Translations under genes and position numbers: made by a program | Notes under the pieces: generated by a model | Told to the model about the DNA's origin: nothing | Seen by the model: only the letters and a program-made list of their open reading frames with translations | Database searches by the model: none | Source: Xanthomonas sp. | GTDB taxonomy: Bacteria > Pseudomonadota > Gammaproteobacteria > Xanthomonadales > Xanthomonadaceae | NCBI RefSeq assembly: GCF_017163755.1 | Contig: NZ_JAFIWC010000001.1 | Coordinates: forward strand, 310,001 to 374,000 | DNA: 64,000 bases | Reading direction: 5' to 3' | Part shown: positions 1 to 8,565 of the stretch, piece after piece | How the letters are laid out: every line of letters starts with the position of its first letter | How positions within the stretch are numbered: the first letter of the stretch is position 1

Positions 1-2358
1 GCGCTCTTCCATGCTGGCCTTGAGCACCAGGATGCGGACCCGGTCGCCGAGCCGGAACTGCATGCCGCGGCGCTCGCCGGACAGGGTCTTGCGCACCGCG
101 TCGAACTGGTAATAGTCCTGCGGCAGCTGGGTCACGTGGATCAGGCCGTTGACCTTGGACTGGTCCAGTTCCACGAACAGGCCGAAGCTGGTGACGCCGC
201 TGACCACGCCGTCGAACTGGCCGCCGACGTGCTTCTCCATCCATGCCGCGCGGTAGCGCTCGTCGACCTCGCGCTCGGCCTCGTCGGCGCGGCGCTCGCG
301 CTCGGAGCACTGCAGCGCCAGCGCCGCCATCTCGCGCGGCGAGTACAGGTACTTGTCCGGCGCACCACGGGTCAGCGCGTACTTGATCGCGCGGTGCACC
401 AGCAGGTCCGGATAGCGGCGGATCGGCGAGGTGAAGTGCGCGTACGCCTCCAGCGCCAGGCCGAAATGGCCGGCGTTGTCCGGCGAGTACACCGCCATGC
501 TCTGGCTGCGCAGCAGCACCGACTCCAGCAACGCCGCGTCCGGGCGCTCGCGCACCTTCTTCAGCAGCTTGGTGTAGTCGCCCGGCACCACCTTGCTCCA
601 CGGCGGCAGGCTCAGCTTGAATTCCTTCAGGAACTCGAGCAGGTCCGCGTACTTGGACTCCGGCGGCCGCTCGTGCACGCGGTACGGCGCCGGGATGCGC
701 GCCTCCAGCAGGTGCCGCGCCGCGGCCACGTTGGCGGCGATCATGCATTCCTCGATCAGCTTGTGCGCGTCGTTGCGCACCAGCATGCCGGCCTGGGTCA
801 CTTCGCCGGTGTTGTCGAGCACGAAGCGCACTTCCGAGGTCTCGAACTCGATCGCGCCGCGGCGCGAACGCGCCTTGGCCAGCACGTGGAACAGCTGGTA
901 CAGGCGCTCGATCTGCGGCAGCACCGCGGCCACGTCCTTGCGCACCTGTTCGTCTTTCTCGCCCACCGCCTGCCACACCTGGTCGTAGGTGAGCCGCGCA
1001 TGCGAATTCATCACCGCCTCGTAGAAGCGCGCGCCGGCCACCTCGCCCTGGCGATCGATCTGCATGTCGCAGACGAAGCACATGCGGTCGACCTTGGGAT
1101 TGAGCGAACAGATGCCGTTGGACAGCGTCTCCGGCAGCATCGGCACCACGAAGCCGGGGAAGTACACCGAGGTCGCGCGGCGGATCGCTTCCGCGTCCAG
1201 CGGCGTGCCCGGGCGCACGTAATGCGACACGTCGGCGATGGCCACCACCAGGCGGAAGCCCTCGGCGTTTGGCTCGCAGTACACCGCGTCGTCGAAATCC
1301 TTGGCGTCGGCGCCGTCGATGGTCACCAGCGGCGTCTGCCGCAGGTCCACGCGGCCCTTGATCGCCGCCGGCTCCACCGTCATCGGCACCGCCGCGGCTT
1401 CGTCGAGCACCGCCTGCGGGAATTCGTACGGCAGCTCGCGGCCGTGGATCGCAGTCTCCACCACCAGCGACGGGGTCAGCTTGTCGCCGAGCACGGCGAT
1501 GATCTTGCCGATCGGCGGGCGCCGCCCGTCCGGGGTGGAGGTCAGTTCGCACACCACCAGCTGGCCGTCGCGGGCCTCGCCCATCGCATCGGTCGGGATC
1601 TGGATGTTGCGCTGGATGCGCTTGTCGTCCGGCACCACGTAGGCGATGCCGCCCTCCATGCTGAAGCGGCCGATCAGCCGGCTCAGGCCGCGCTCGATCA
1701 CCCGCGCGATGCTGCCTTCGCGGCGGCCGCGGCGGTCGATGCCGGTGACGTTGGCCAGCGCGCGGTCGCCATGCAGCACCTTGCGCATTTCGTACGGCGG
1801 CAGGAACAGGTCGTCGCCGCCCTCGTCCGGGCGCAGGAAGCCGAAGCCGTCGGGATTGGCGATCACCACGCCGGGGATCAGGTTGGTCTGCTGCACCGGC
1901 GCGTAGCCGCCGCGGCGGTTCTGCACCAGCTGCGCCTCGCGCAGCATCGCGCCCAGGCGCTTGCTCAACGCCTCCATGCGCGTGGGCTCGGTCAGGCCGA
2001 GCTGCGTGGCCAGTTCTTCCAGGGTCTGCGGGCCATCGCAGCGGTCGAGCAGTTGCAGGATCGCCTCGCGGCTGGCGATCGGCTCGGCATAGCGCTCGGC
2101 CTCGCGCGCGGCGAACGGATCGGCGACCGCGGCAGGTTTCTTGCGCGAGGACGGTGCGGACACAGGCTCGGGCGGATGCAGCGGCTGCAACGGCGGCTTG
2201 GGGCTACGCCGCAGGAAGCTGGGGAGACTGGGCATCCACGACGGCATCCGGGATTTCTTCGCCGCAGGCGGAGCGGCCGGGGCGCCGCCCTTGCTGGCGG
2301 GCGTGTCGTGGGATGCAGACTTGCCGGGCTTGCCGGACTTGGTTTTTCGATTGGTCAT
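1..2358 (-). CDS. rnr: Ribonuclease R, 3' end of gene outside window
   Basis: RNase R is a processive 3'-5' exoribonuclease of the RNB family that degrades structured RNA and takes part in rRNA and tRNA quality control. Reading leftwards the protein shows a Lys/Ala/Pro-rich N-terminal extension of about 90 residues, a winged-helix region, cold-shock (OB) domains, the RNB core with the acidic cluster DGADAKDFDDA, the segment HFTSPIRRYPDL, and the start of an S1 domain (GGQFDGVVSGVTSFGLFVEL) before the window ends. The start ATG at 2358 follows a run of six G, a good ribosome-binding site. The N-terminal extension is longer than in E. coli RNase R. The C-terminal tail lies beyond base 1. Confidence 0.95.
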   Translation of the reverse strand, partial: MTNRKTKSGKPGKSASHDTPASKGGAPAAPPAAKKSRMPSWMPSLPSFLRRSPKPPLQPLHPPEPVSAPSSRKKPAAVADPFAAREAERYAEPIASREAILQLLDRCDGPQTLEELATQLGLTEPTRMEALSKRLGAMLREAQLVQNRRGGYAPVQQTNLIPGVVIANPDGFGFLRPDEGGDDLFLPPYEMRKVLHGDRALANVTGIDRRGRREGSIARVIERGLSRLIGRFSMEGGIAYVVPDDKRIQRNIQIPTDAMGEARDGQLVVCELTSTPDGRRPPIGKIIAVLGDKLTPSLVVETAIHGRELPYEFPQAVLDEAAAVPMTVEPAAIKGRVDLRQTPLVTIDGADAKDFDDAVYCEPNAEGFRLVVAIADVSHYVRPGTPLDAEAIRRATSVYFPGFVVPMLPETLSNGICSLNPKVDRMCFVCDMQIDRQGEVAGARFYEAVMNSHARLTYDQVWQAVGEKDEQVRKDVAAVLPQIERLYQLFHVLAKARSRRGAIEFETSEVRFVLDNTGEVTQAGMLVRNDAHKLIEECMIAANVAAARHLLEARIPAPYRVHERPPESKYADLLEFLKEFKLSLPPWSKVVPGDYTKLLKKVRERPDAALLESVLLRSQSMAVYSPDNAGHFGLALEAYAHFTSPIRRYPDLLVHRAIKYALTRGAPDKYLYSPREMAALALQCSERERRADEAEREVDERYRAAWMEKHVGGQFDGVVSGVTSFGLFVELDQSKVNGLIHVTQLPQDYYQFDAVRKTLSGERRGMQFRLGDRVRILVLKASMEER

Positions 2359-2433
2359 CCCCCCATGGTACTCGCTGGGCCGTCAACGCAGGCAAACCCG
2401 CCCCCGGATCGGGGCCGCCCCAGAAACGACGAA

Positions 2434-2449
2434 GCCCGCGTCAGCGGGC
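2434..2449 (-). terminator. Terminator after minus-strand tRNA-Leu
   Basis: A 6-bp GCCCGC/GCGGGC stem with a 4-base loop, followed on the minus strand by a partly T-rich stretch (TTCGTCGTTTCT). It lies between the tRNA and rnr and probably ends the tRNA transcript. The T tract is imperfect, so some readthrough into rnr is possible. Confidence 0.6.
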
Positions 2450-2488
2450 CGGTCGTTGCGGGAGTTCAGCGCTCCCGCGGGTTGCATG

Positions 2489-2575
2489 TGGTGCCCAGGA
2501 GAGGACTCGAACCTCCACGGAGTTGCCCCCGCTAGCACCTGAAGCTAGTGCGTCTACCAATTCCGCCACCTGGGC
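2489..2575 (-). tRNA. tRNA-Leu (anticodon CAG)
   Basis: This is an 87-base class II tRNA with encoded CCA. The acceptor stem GCCCAGG pairs with CCTGGGC. The anticodon stem CTAGC/GCTAG holds the loop TTCAGGT, giving anticodon CAG, which reads CUG, the dominant leucine codon of this GC-rich genome. A long variable arm and the TTCGAGT T-loop are present. The sequence is identical to the copy at 3173-3259 but lies on the opposite strand, so the two copies face away from each other. Confidence 0.97.
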
Positions 2576-2589
2576 GCTGAAGGCCGCGA

Positions 2590-2618
2590 ATTCTGCGGGC
2601 AGCGTGCCGACTTGTCAA
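2590..2618 (-). promoter_or_regulatory. Promoter of minus-strand tRNA-Leu
   Basis: On the minus strand a perfect TTGACA (-35) is followed by a 17-base spacer and CAGAAT (-10), 14 bases before the tRNA 5' end. The other two tRNA-Leu copies have the same arrangement, which supports the call. Confidence 0.8.
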
Positions 2619-3131
2619 CGCGCAGGCGTGCGCGACGAAACCGGCCGTCCCGGTCGGCGCGCGGCACCGCGTACCCGCTTTGTTGCGACAGCGGCAGCGC
2701 CGCGGTCGGGCGCCACCGATAGGCGCGAGCCGCGGATGCGCGCTCGACGCGCCGGCGCACGCGCATCCAGGGTGGCGCTATCGCGGCACCGCCGGCACAT
2801 CGTGGCGCTCGCCAGGATCAGCCGGGCGCCGTTCGGTCGTCGGCAGCTTGCCGGCGCGCTGCCGGTGGTCACTGTGCAGCGCGGCCAGGCCCTCGATCAG
2901 ATACGCGCGATGTATTCAATTCAAGCCGGGTTCCCGTGCAACGATCTTCCATGGCTGCCATTTCCCTAGCGCAGCCGGCTTGGCGGCGGGCGGCCCCCAT
3001 CGAAGAGCTCATGCCTGCCGCACAGGGCGCCTCCGGTGCGGTCGACACGCGCTGCTCCGCTCTTCCCTGCCCTGTGCGACCGGGCACGGCGTGGCGCGCT
3101 TCAATCGGTGGCGCCACACGCCTGCCCATGC
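2619..3131. other. Non-coding spacer between divergent tRNA-Leu copies
   Basis: About 510 bases with no supported gene. The open frames here lack ribosome-binding sites and recognisable domains, and they run into the tRNAs. It separates the divergently transcribed tRNA-Leu genes. One AT-richer patch (around 2905-2940) stands out, but I see no known element in it. Confidence 0.6.
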
Positions 3132-3160
3132 TTGACAGCGCCGCAGGCAGGCCGCAAACT
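3132..3160 (+). promoter_or_regulatory. Promoter of tRNA-Leu copy 2
   Basis: TTGACA at 3132-3137, a 17-base spacer, then CAAACT at 3155-3160, 12 bases before the tRNA. The -35 is perfect and the -10 weak, as in the two sister copies. Confidence 0.75.
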
Positions 3161-3172
3161 TCGCCGCCTGTT

Positions 3173-3259
3173 GCCCAGGTGGCGGAATTGGTAGACGCAC
3201 TAGCTTCAGGTGCTAGCGGGGGCAACTCCGTGGAGGTTCGAGTCCTCTCCTGGGCACCA
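3173..3259 (+). tRNA. tRNA-Leu (anticodon CAG)
   Basis: An 87-base class II tRNA with encoded CCA, identical in sequence to the minus-strand copy at 2489-2575. The anticodon CAG sits in the loop TTCAGGT closed by CTAGC/GCTAG. It has its own promoter and an intrinsic terminator 25 bases downstream, so it is a single-gene transcription unit. Confidence 0.97.
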
Positions 3260-3284
3260 TCCTGAAAGACGCTCCAAGAAAAAA

Positions 3285-3307
3285 CCCGCTGCGGCGGGAT
3301 TTTTTTT
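3285..3307 (+). terminator. Intrinsic terminator of tRNA-Leu copy 2
   Basis: A CCCGC/GCGGG stem with a 4-base loop, preceded by six A and followed by a run of T from 3300. The A and T runs can extend the stem. Confidence 0.9.
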
Positions 3308-3723
3308 GCCTGCGGTTCCCGCGGCACGCGCGCTCGCAGCCGCGCCGCGGATCGCCGCACGCCTCGCTTGCCACCGTACCGGTGTTCACGCCCGCGCCAT
3401 GCCGGAGCGGTCGGTTCGGACGAGCCCTGCCCGGCTGCAGCGAAGGCGTGGCGCAACCGAATGATCCCTACGGACGTTCATCGCTCGCTAGCTCGGCGGC
3501 CGCGGCCGCCGATCCGCAGCGCGCTGCGGCGAGCGGATCGGGCATGATCGGTCGGCCGCCGCGAGCGGGATGCGGACGCGTCGAGCACAGGAAGAGGACG
3601 AAGCCTTCCGTTACACGTCACGACGGCTTCGCCGCGCGCGTGGCGAGATCCCGCATCCATGCGCCACGCGACCCGCGTGCCCTGCGCAGGCACCGCCGCG
3701 ACGCGGTCGCTGTTCGCCGCTGC
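3308..3723. other. Non-coding spacer between tandem tRNA-Leu copies
   Basis: About 415 bases without a supported gene between two tandem tRNA-Leu units. No element is recognised. Apart from the promoter and tRNA segments I see no obvious similarity to the previous spacer, so the duplication, if recent, kept only the transcription unit. Confidence 0.55.
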
Positions 3724-3752
3724 TTGACAGCCATGCGCGCAGCCAGCACACT
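3724..3752 (+). promoter_or_regulatory. Promoter of tRNA-Leu copy 3
   Basis: TTGACA at 3724-3729, 17 bases, then CACACT at 3747-3752, 14 bases before the tRNA. The flanking CTTGACAG is shared with the promoter of copy 2. Confidence 0.75.
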
Positions 3753-3766
3753 TCTCCGCCTGAGTC

Positions 3767-3853
3767 GCCCAGGTGGCGGAATTGGTAGACGCACTAGCTT
3801 CAGGTGCTAGCGGGGGCAACTTCGTGGAGGTTCGAGTCCTCTCCTGGGCACCA
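3767..3853 (+). tRNA. tRNA-Leu (anticodon CAG), variable-arm variant
   Basis: An 87-base class II tRNA with encoded CCA and anticodon CAG. It differs from the other two copies by one base: the variable arm reads CTTCG instead of CTCCG. The change turns a G-C pair into G-U, so the arm can still fold. Confidence 0.96.
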
Positions 3854-3883
3854 CGACTCAAGTAAACGGCAGTGAACGCAGAG

Positions 3884-3904
3884 ACCCGCTTCGGCGGGTT
3901 TTTT
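3884..3904 (+). terminator. Intrinsic terminator of tRNA-Leu copy 3
   Basis: An ACCCGC/GCGGGT stem closed by a UUCG tetraloop and followed by a T run. Confidence 0.9.
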
Positions 3905-3968
3905 GTTGCCCTGCCCGCTCTTTTTCCGTTCCCAGGTCCCGCGACGTCGTTGCCGCATGCTCAGTGCC

Positions 3969-4169
3969 TCAATGCGGCTCCATCGCCCAGGCGCCGGCGT
4001 CCACCCAGTTGCCGTTCACCCATGCCGCCACCCTGCGCACGCGGTAGCCGGGATTGTGCCGCTCGGCGGCGCGCGCGGCCTGTTGCGCCGTGACCGCGTG
4101 GACGATGACCCGCACCTCGCGCTCGAAGCGCCGCGCGCGCCGCAACGTCACTTCGTAGGTCGTCGCCAT
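3969..4169 (-). CDS. Small hypothetical protein, 66 residues
   Basis: I do not recognise this protein. The chosen start gives a basic 66-residue product beginning MATTYEVTLRRARRFEREV and ending WVDAGAWAMEPH. It has alternating hydrophobic and charged residues and an alanine/arginine-rich helix (VTAQQAARAAERHN). There is no signal peptide or membrane segment. An upstream ATG at 4250 would add an Arg/Pro-rich stretch that looks non-coding. No clear ribosome-binding site precedes either start. The gene lies between the tRNA-Leu cluster and a divergent XRE regulator, and may form a pair with it. Confidence 0.5.
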   Translation of the reverse strand: MATTYEVTLRRARRFEREVRVIVHAVTAQQAARAAERHNPGYRVRRVAAWVNGNWVDAGAWAMEPH

Positions 4170-4468
4170 GGCCGGCGCTACCGTGCGGCGCCGCCCTGTG
4201 CGCCGCGTGCGCGGGTGCGTCGGCGCGCGCGCGTGGCGGCAGATGCGCAATGGCTACGGGAAGGCTCGCCGCCGGGCCGCGGCAGTAGCGAAAGGCGAAG
4301 CATCGGTGCGCTCCTGATCGTCCTTGTCGGGGGTGCGCGCCCGCGTTCGGCAAGGCCCGCACCGCAAAAGTATGGTTTTTCCGAATATACAGAGTCAAGC
4401 CTGCCTGTACGACAAGCCTACGGATGCTCCATATCTTGATAAGCCTCGATCAGGCAGGGGCCATCGCG

Positions 4469-4873
4469 ATGAAAAGCTTCGGCGACCGCTTGCGCGAGGC
4501 CAGGAAAGCCGCCGGCCTGACCCAGGAACAGCTCGGCTTCGCGCTGGGCGTCACCAAGTCGTCGGTCTCGGCCTGGGAGAACAACCGCGAGACGCCCAGC
4601 TTCCGCCTGCTGCCGGCGTTGCGCGGCACGCTCAAGCGCTCGCTCGACGAACTGATCTGCGAGCACGGCAACGCCGCCTCGCGCGTGCAGGACACGCACG
4701 CCGACTACGCGTTGCAGGCCCACGACGTGCACGAGCAGGCGCTGCTGACCCGCTACCGCAACCTGCCCCCGCGCCGCCGCGAGGCGGTGCTGGAACTGCT
4801 CAAGCCGGACAAGGAAGACCTGCCGAAGACCCGCGCCAGGTCCAGGCGGGCATCGTCGTCGCCGCAGGAGTGA
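4469..4873 (+). CDS. XRE-family transcriptional regulator
   Basis: A 134-residue protein with a Cro/CI-type helix-turn-helix in residues 5-60 (FGDRLREARKAAGLTQEQLG, then TKSSVSAWENNRETPS). The C-terminal half is helical and charged and may mediate dimerisation. The start at 4469 is chosen because AGGGG lies 8 bases upstream; an in-frame ATG at 4424 would add residues not typical of the fold. The upstream region is AT-rich for this genome and holds an imperfect GTATGG.../...AATATAC palindrome near 4370-4390 that could be an autoregulatory operator. The target genes are unknown. Confidence 0.8.
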   Translation: MKSFGDRLREARKAAGLTQEQLGFALGVTKSSVSAWENNRETPSFRLLPALRGTLKRSLDELICEHGNAASRVQDTHADYALQAHDVHEQALLTRYRNLPPRRREAVLELLKPDKEDLPKTRARSRRASSSPQE

Positions 4874-5070
4874 TCCGGCGCCGGCGACCGGCATCGTTCG
4901 CGCTCGCCTCGCGCGTCTTTAGTCTGCGGGCCACCGACCCTGCGCGATGGATTCTTCCATCCGGCGAGCGAATCGACCGGGCGTATCGGTAAGGCCCCTC
5001 GCGACCGATCGCCGACGCTGCCCGAAATCGTTCCTGCAGCGCCGCCGATCGCGGACGCCGCGGAGCGGCG

Positions 5071-6630
5071 CTAGCGCAGCAGCCCGGTCTCGCCCAGCGC
5101 CTGGCCCCAGATCCGGTAGCCCTCTTCGCTGGGATGGGTGGTATCGGGCATCAGCGCCGGCGGCAGGCTGCCGTCCGGCTGCAGGAAACGTTCGCCGATC
5201 TCCAGCCAGCGCACCGCCGGATCGCGTGCGAAGCGCGCGGCCAACAGCCGGTTGGTGGCGCGGATCGGCGCGCGCAGCGGCGCGTCGGCGGCCAAGCCGC
5301 GCGGCAGGATGCCCATCAGCACCAGCTTGCTTCGCGGCAGCCGCCGCCGCACCTCGGCGACGATCGTGGCCACGCCGTCGGCGGTTTCCTGCGGGGTGCT
5401 GGCGCGCGCATTGCCGGTGCCGGCCAGGTTGTTGGTGCCGATCGCGATCACCACCCAGTCCGGGTCCAGCCCGTCCAGTTCGCCCTGGCGCAGCCGCCAC
5501 AGCACGTTCTGGGTGCGGTCCCAGCCGAAGCCGAGGTTGAGCACCGGGGTGTCGCCGAAGGTGCGCCGCCACGCCTGCGCGCCGCTGACCCGCGCCGCCT
5601 GCGGCGGGCCGGCCCAGAAATGGGTGATCGAATCGCCGATCAGCACGCCGCGCGGCCGCATCCGCCGGCCCTGCTCGAGCGCCGCGTGATGGCGCGCGTA
5701 CCAGTCGTAGGAATCGGGCTCCAGCCACGGCACCGGGATGGTCGCGGTGTTGACGTCGGTCATGTCCGCCAGCGGCACGCGCGGCGGCTCGCCGAGCAGC
5801 CTGGCCAGGGTCGGCTCGATCGCCTCGGCCATGCGCCGCTGGCCGCGCGTGTCCGGATGCAGCGCGCGGCCCGCCGGACGCAGCCGCGGATCGTAGAACA
5901 GGCCGCCGTCGAGCTTGCCGTCCTTGAGGAAGACCGAGCCGATGTCCAGGTAGGTCACGCGCGGATGCTCGCCGTAGCGCACCGCCAGCTGGCGATTGAC
6001 CTCCGCGTCGCGCGCGCTCTTGTCGGCGGAGACGTCGCTGGGCAGCAGGCCGAGCAGCAGGATCCGCGTGTCCGGCAGGCGCCGCTGCAGCGACACCAGC
6101 ACCGCATCGATGCCGAGCAGGGTCTGCGCCGCGCTCTGCCCTTCGTGGCCGGTGTTGTTGGTGCCGATCAGCAGCATCGCCACCTTCGGCCGCAGCCCGT
6201 CCACTTCGCCGTGCTCCAGCCGCCACAGCACGTGCTCGGTGGCATCGCCGCTGAAGCCCAGGTTGAGCGCGCCGCGCGCGCCGTAGAAGGTCTGCCAGGT
6301 CGGCTGGAAGTTCTCGTCCGGCAGCGTCGCCTTGTCGTAGTTGTGGGTGATCGAATCGCCGATCAGCAGCAGCGGCGCGTCGGCGTGCGCGCGCACCTGC
6401 GCGAGCACCTGCTGGTGACGCTGCGCCCACCAGGCTTCGCCGAGCCGGTCGGCCGGCGTGGTCGCGATCGCCGCATCGCCCGCATCGCCCGCATCGCCCG
6501 CGTCGTCGGCGGCGCGGACGCCGCCGGCGGCCAGGCATGCACATAGCGCCAGCGCGGCCAGCCACCCGCGTGCGCCGGCGAGACGCGGAACAGCCGACCA
6601 ACCTACGCGTGATGCCAGGAAACCGTGCAT
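5071..6630 (-). CDS. Secreted tandem-domain SGNH/GDSL hydrolase
   Basis: A 519-residue exported esterase/acylhydrolase with two SGNH domains, resembling the platelet-activating-factor acetylhydrolase type. A signal peptide spans roughly residues 1-40. Domain 1 has IGDSITH (Ser93), IGTNN (156-159) and His258. Domain 2 has IGDSITH (Ser334), IGTNN (397-401) and PDTTHP with Asp496/His499. Domain 2 has the normal D-x-x-H spacing. In domain 1 the nearest Asp (247) lies 11 residues before the His, after an insertion. The start at 6630 is preferred because it leads straight into the signal peptide; an upstream ATG at 6693 adds an Arg-rich stretch. The substrate is unknown; acetyl groups on glycans or lipids are usual for the family. 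Confidence 0.85.
   Translation of the reverse strand: MHGFLASRVGWSAVPRLAGARGWLAALALCACLAAGGVRAADDAGDAGDAGDAAIATTPADRLGEAWWAQRHQQVLAQVRAHADAPLLLIGDSITHNYDKATLPDENFQPTWQTFYGARGALNLGFSGDATEHVLWRLEHGEVDGLRPKVAMLLIGTNNTGHEGQSAAQTLLGIDAVLVSLQRRLPDTRILLLGLLPSDVSADKSARDAEVNRQLAVRYGEHPRVTYLDIGSVFLKDGKLDGGLFYDPRLRPAGRALHPDTRGQRRMAEAIEPTLARLLGEPPRVPLADMTDVNTATIPVPWLEPDSYDWYARHHAALEQGRRMRPRGVLIGDSITHFWAGPPQAARVSGAQAWRRTFGDTPVLNLGFGWDRTQNVLWRLRQGELDGLDPDWVVIAIGTNNLAGTGNARASTPQETADGVATIVAEVRRRLPRSKLVLMGILPRGLAADAPLRAPIRATNRLLAARFARDPAVRWLEIGERFLQPDGSLPPALMPDTTHPSEEGYRIWGQALGETGLLR
6472..6507. repeat. 9-bp tandem repeat inside the SGNH hydrolase gene
   Basis: Three exact copies of CGCATCGCC and one degenerate copy (CGCGTCGTC). 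It encodes a (Asp-Ala-Gly)n linker just after the signal peptide. Because the unit is a multiple of three, copy-number change would alter linker length without a frameshift. Confidence 0.8.
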
Positions 6631-6979
6631 GCCGAGCCTACCGATCCGCTGCGAGGGAGCGGCATTCTGGTCCGCGCGACGGCGCCGCCGCAAGCGCGGC
6701 GCTATGCGCGTGCGATCACGCGCGCATGCCGCCTGCGGTCAGCGCGAGCAAGGACGTCGCCTTGGCCCGGAGCCACGATGGTTGCGGAGACAGGCCGCGG
6801 CCAGAGACTCTGCCGGCAACGCGCGTCGGGACTGTAGTCCCTCCCACAGCTTCGCGGCGCTTCCGCAACGTCGCGGTCCCTCCCGCGACGCGGCGACTCA
6901 TGCCGGCGACCGCCGCCATGGCGCAGCACCCCACCTGTGCAGGGTTGCCGCGCCGCGCGAGCCGCTCGCCGGCGCCGGC
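6631..6979. other. Spacer with a REP-like half element
   Basis: Intergenic stretch without a supported gene. At 6825-6849 it holds a sequence of the 'CTGTGGGAGGGACT...AGTCCC' type with an internal GGGACT/AGTCCC palindrome (6828-6841). This looks like a single arm of the REP-like elements seen complete elsewhere in the window. Confidence 0.5.
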
Positions 6980-8557
6980 TCAGTGGCCGCCTGCCGCCGC
7001 CGCGCTGCCGCCGCCTGCGAACGGCGGCTTGGCCAGCCACAGGAAGAAGATGATGGCCAGGAACACCCAGCCGAGCAGGTAGAAGATGTCGTTGAAGCCC
7101 ATCTGCGAGGCCTGGTGGTTGATGGTGTTGTTGAGGAACGCCGCGCCGGTCTGCAGGTCGCCCTGCCCCATCGCCTGCACCTGCTCCTGCATGCCCGGCG
7201 TATAGGTCGAAACGTGCTCGGTCAGGTGCGCATGGTGCATCTGCGTGCGCTTGGCCCACAGGTAGGTGGTCAACGACGCGGCGAAGCTGCCGCCCAGAGT
7301 GCGCAGGAACGTCGCCAGGCCGGAGCCGGCGGCGATCTCGCGCCCGTCCAGATCCGACAGCAGGATCTGCAGCACCGGCATGAAGAACAGCGCCACGCCC
7401 ACGCCCATCAGCAGCTGCACGCCGGCCACGTGCTGGAAGTCGACCTGCAGGTTGAAATCCGAGCGCATGAAACTGGTCACGGCCATGAAGATGAAGGCGA
7501 CGCTGGCGAGCATGCGCAGGTCGAAGCGCGGGGCGTACTTGCCGACGAACGGGGTCATGATCACCGGCAGGATGCCGATCGGCGCGGTGGCCAGGCCAGC
7601 CCAGATCGCGGTATAGCCCATGTCGCGCTGCAGCCACTGCGGGATCAGCAGCGACACGCTGAAGAATGCGGCATAGGCCACGATCAGCGCCAGCGTGCCG
7701 GCGCGGAAGTTGCGGTGGCGGAACAGGCGCAGGTTGACGATCGGGTCCTTGTCGGTCAGCTCCCAGATCAGGAACACCGCCAGCGCCACCGCCGAGACCG
7801 CGGCCAGCACGATGATCTTGTCCGAACTGAACCAGTCCTCGTCGTTGCCCAGGTCCAGCACCAGCTGCAGGCAGCCCACGCCGATGACCAGGGTGATCAG
7901 GCCGACGTAGTCCATGCGCGGGCGCTCGATCGGCTCGGGGCGGTCGCGCAGCTGCGAGCCGACCACGATCGCGGCGATGATGCCCAGCGGCACGTTGATC
8001 AGGAAGATCCATTCCCAGCTGTAGTTGTCGGTGATCCAGCCGCCGAGGATCGGCCCGGCGATCGGCGCGACCACGGTGATCATCGCCAGCAGCGCGAGCG
8101 CCTGGCCGCGTTTCTCGCGCGGGTAGATCGACACCAGCAGGCTCTGCGTGATCGGGTACATCGGCCCGCACACGAAGCCCTGGATCGCGCGCGACACCAC
8201 CAGCATGCCCATGCTCTGGGCCAGGCCGCACAGCAGCGAGGCGGCGGTGAAGGCCAGCGTGGCCCACACGAACAGCTTGGTCTCGCCGAAGCGCCGGCTC
8301 AGGAAGCCGGTCAGCGGCAGCGCGATGGCGTTGCTGACCGCGAACGAGGTGATGACCCAGGTCGCCTGCTGCGAGCTGGCGCCGAGGTTGCCGGCGATGG
8401 TCGGCAGCGAGACGTTGGCGATGGTGGTGTCGAGCACCTGCATGAACGAGGCCATCGCCAGGCCCACCGTGCACAACGCCACGCTGGCGGGACGGAAACC
8501 GGCCGCCGGTGCGCCCGGTGCCCCGGGCGCGGCGGGGGTAGCTGCGGAAGTGGCCAT
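6980..8557 (-). CDS. emrB: EmrB-type multidrug efflux transporter (MFS, DHA2)
   Basis: This 525-residue inner-membrane proton antiporter of the DHA2 family is expected to have 14 transmembrane segments. Typical features are FMQVLDTTIANVSLPTIAGN in the first helix, ATWVITSFAVSNAIALPLTG in the second, and the motif-A-like LSRRFGETKLF loop. It should work with the adjacent periplasmic adaptor EmrA and outer-membrane channel as a tripartite pump for hydrophobic toxicants. It is the last gene of the emrR-emrC-emrA-emrB operon, 8 bases after emrA. The order matches the EmrRCAB system described in Stenotrophomonas maltophilia. Confidence 0.93.
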   Translation of the reverse strand: MATSAATPAAPGAPGAPAAGFRPASVALCTVGLAMASFMQVLDTTIANVSLPTIAGNLGASSQQATWVITSFAVSNAIALPLTGFLSRRFGETKLFVWATLAFTAASLLCGLAQSMGMLVVSRAIQGFVCGPMYPITQSLLVSIYPREKRGQALALLAMITVVAPIAGPILGGWITDNYSWEWIFLINVPLGIIAAIVVGSQLRDRPEPIERPRMDYVGLITLVIGVGCLQLVLDLGNDEDWFSSDKIIVLAAVSAVALAVFLIWELTDKDPIVNLRLFRHRNFRAGTLALIVAYAAFFSVSLLIPQWLQRDMGYTAIWAGLATAPIGILPVIMTPFVGKYAPRFDLRMLASVAFIFMAVTSFMRSDFNLQVDFQHVAGVQLLMGVGVALFFMPVLQILLSDLDGREIAAGSGLATFLRTLGGSFAASLTTYLWAKRTQMHHAHLTEHVSTYTPGMQEQVQAMGQGDLQTGAAFLNNTINHQASQMGFNDIFYLLGWVFLAIIFFLWLAKPPFAGGGSAAAAGGH

Positions 8558-8565
8558 GACCGGAC

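Noticed and set aside
136-2535. A 799-codon open frame on the plus strand across rnr
   Set aside because: It is the complement of RNase R. Its product is His/Arg/Ala-rich with no domain, as expected from GC-rich antisense frames. The same applies to the long antisense frames across the glycosidase, parC, ccm and glnD genes.
2619-3723. Short open frames between tRNA-Leu copies
   Set aside because: They read through tRNA sequence, lack ribosome-binding sites and give Arg/Pro/Ala-rich products.
4370-4390. GTATGG...AATATAC palindrome before the XRE gene as an operator
   Set aside because: The match between halves is poor and no second copy is seen, so it is noted under the gene but not called as a feature.
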